A stretch of DNA of 55,483 nt from Gnetum montanum (taxonomy: Eukaryota > Streptophyta > Gnetopsida > Gnetales > Gnetaceae): positions 1 to 55,483 of the forward strand of contig MNCI01025166.1 in the NCBI GenBank assembly GCA_015680685.1. Direction: 5' to 3'. Shown one piece after another: positions 54,250-55,483 of this stretch. A program made the translations under genes and the position numbers. The stretch's first letter is position 1; every line of letters begins with the position of its first letter. A model generated the notes under the pieces. It was not told the DNA's origin and searched no databases. It was given only the letters and a program-made list of their open reading frames with translations.

Positions 54250-55140
54250 TAGCATAGACACATTAGAGTAATTCCATCGCCAAATTCCATGTCTTGACCT
54301 TGAAAATATCAACTAGGAGAAGTTGGAAATCCCTAATAAGTTTAAGTAGGAGCTCCTTGAGTTAAAACCATTGCCCACCAATATGGAATACATGTTTCTC
54401 AAGAGTGGAAAATTGGTAATTATTAACACTAAGCTTGCTCCTCAACAAAAAGAGAGATTGCTGAAGGTAATAAATAAATGGTTGAAAGCCTTTGCTTGGT
54501 CATATCCTAAATTAATAGAAATAGATCCTAGGATATACTAACATAGAATTTACACCAACCCCTCCATGAAGCCTCAAAGATAACCGCAGAGGCGACTTAA
54601 CCCAAAGCTTAAGCAAGTGGTTAAGGAAGAAATTGAATAGCTTCTAAAAGTTGGGTTCATATACCTCATTGCTAATAGTGAATGGGTTAGTCCCTTAGTT
54701 ATTTTACCTAAAAAGGGAGGTAAATGGAGGAGGATGTGCATAGATTTTAGGCTACTAAATATGGCAACATTCAAAGACCACTTTCCATTTCCATTCGTCA
54801 ACCAAGTCTTAGACACCATTGCAAGGCATCGCTACTATAGTTTTCTAGATGGGTACAATGGGTATAACCAAATATAAATAGCCCTAGAAGACCAAGCCAA
54901 GACTATGTTCACTAGTCCTTAGGGAACATTTGCATACAAACAGATGCTGTTTGTCTTGTGTAATGCCCCCACAACGTTTCAATGATTAGTTCTAAGCATA
55001 TTCCAGTAGTAGATAGAAAATGGTGTGGAGGTCTTCATGGATGACTTCTCCACCTATGGAGTGAACTTTGATCAAGCCTTGGACTAGTTATAGTAAGTAC
55101 TAAAATGATGTGTAGAAACCAACTTAAGGATCAACTGGCA
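54250..55140 (+). pseudogene. Reverse transcriptase, element C
   Basis: Linker (LAPQQKERLLKVINKWLKAF), fingers and palm with SEWVSPLVILPKKGG, MCIDFRLLNMATF, SFLDGYNGYNQI and VFMDDFSTYG as the catalytic box. At least seven in-frame stops are visible, mostly TAG, so no enzyme is made. Confidence 0.85.
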
Positions 55141-55153
55141 AAAAAGACATTTA

Positions 55154-55483
55154 ATGGTCCAAGAAGGCATTGTACTAGGGCATAAGATCTTGCAGACAGT
55201 GATAGAGGTAGACCTTGAAAAGATCAAAGTTATCCAAGGAATTACTCAACAACCTAAAACTATAAAAGATATTCAGTCATTTCTTGGACACACTGGCTAT
55301 TATAGATGCTTTATTGAGAACTTTTCAAAGGTTGCAAAACCATTGGTTGAATTAACGAAAAAGGACATACCTTTCGAATGGACCAGGGAATGTGAATTAG
55401 CTTTCCAAAATTTAAAATAGAAGCTCATAGAAACACCCATTCTACAAGCTCCTAACTAGTCCAAACCATTCCATATAATGACT
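55154..55483 (+). pseudogene. RT C-terminus and RNase H start, element C
   Basis: One frame of 88 residues beginning MVQEGIVLGHKILQTVIEVD with SFLGHTGYYRCFIENFSKVA and FEWTRECELAFQNLK, then a stop. It is the connection and start of RNase H and continues past the window edge. Confidence 0.85.

Larger units (their letters stand above)
50250..55483 (+). mobile_element. Athila-type Ty3/gypsy retrotransposon C (LTR to RNase H, runs off window)
   Basis: LTR, PBS, gag, protease, RT and start of RNase H in order on the plus strand. All modules are broken by stops. The RT shows WVSPLVILPKKGGKWRRMCI and FMDDFSTYGVNFDQAL; the following MVQEGIVLGHKI and FLGHTGYYRCFIENF blocks are characteristic of this lineage. 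Integrase and the 3' LTR would be to the right of the window. Confidence 0.88.

Noticed and set aside
1-55483. tRNA and rRNA genes
   Set aside because: No cloverleaf with A- and B-box motifs or rRNA-like sequence was noticed by eye. The only tRNA-related sequences seen are the primer-binding sites.

Overview
This window is nuclear DNA of a land plant, dominated by decayed Ty3/gypsy LTR retrotransposons with one intact-looking host gene. The host gene has a GT-AG intron and encodes a secreted berberine-bridge-enzyme-like flavoprotein. The old, CpG-decayed, nested retroelements would suit a large repeat-rich genome such as a gymnosperm, but I cannot assign the species. One long N gap (42749-43176) and three single-N joints (361, 36022, 41885) mark assembly seams; two of the joints are flanked by perfect direct duplications.

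Layout. (1) 1-4612: a minus-strand Athila-type element, 'A', with LTR, PBS, gag, protease and start of RT. (2) About 4880-6070: a degraded LINE-like fragment. (3) 6123-32330: a tandem pair of Tat/Ogre-like elements in minus orientation. One runs LTR to LTR (16012-32330); the other is truncated (6123-16011) and shares the middle LTR. (4) 32331-34059: the plus-strand Athila-type fragment 'B', into whose gag the Tat-like element inserted. (5) 34234-37041: the host flavoenzyme gene on the minus strand, with tandem repeats on both flanks. (6) 37.7-41.5 kb: nothing recognised. (7) 41886-42748: an LTR fragment 'D', then the gap. (8) 43.4-43.7 kb: a Pif1-like helicase relic. (9) 44-49 kb: tandem repeats, including a triplicated ~950 bp unit carrying the start of an unrecognised secreted protein. 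(10) About 50.25-55.48 kb: the plus-strand Athila-type element 'C', running off the window.

The most interesting object is in region 3. Sense order on the minus strand is LTR, gag, protease, then reverse transcriptase, two RNase H regions, integrase, LTR. Between protease and RT lies a 4.5 kb gene on the opposite strand. It has eight exons and seven phase-consistent GT-AG introns that match base for base in exon length between the two copies, apart from two 1-bp indels. The consensus coding length is exactly 1067 codons including stop. Its N-terminal third resembles an FCP1/SCP (NLI-interacting factor, HAD-fold) phosphatase domain that has lost its catalytic aspartates. The middle resembles the domain of putative plant transposon proteins, and the C-terminal part is a coiled coil. 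It has its own TATA box.

The sense LTR promoter, the 5' leader and the antisense gene's 5' UTR and first intron all carry arrays of one 10-bp palindrome, GCGTATACGC, often extended to CAGCGTATACGCTG. This points to a shared DNA-binding factor acting on both transcription units. A different palindrome of the same shape, GCGATATCGC, is arrayed upstream of the TATA box in the Athila-type LTRs C and D. Related ~21-25 bp degenerate repeats lie at the module junctions of the Tat-like element (after protease, before RT, after integrase), suggesting a cassette architecture.
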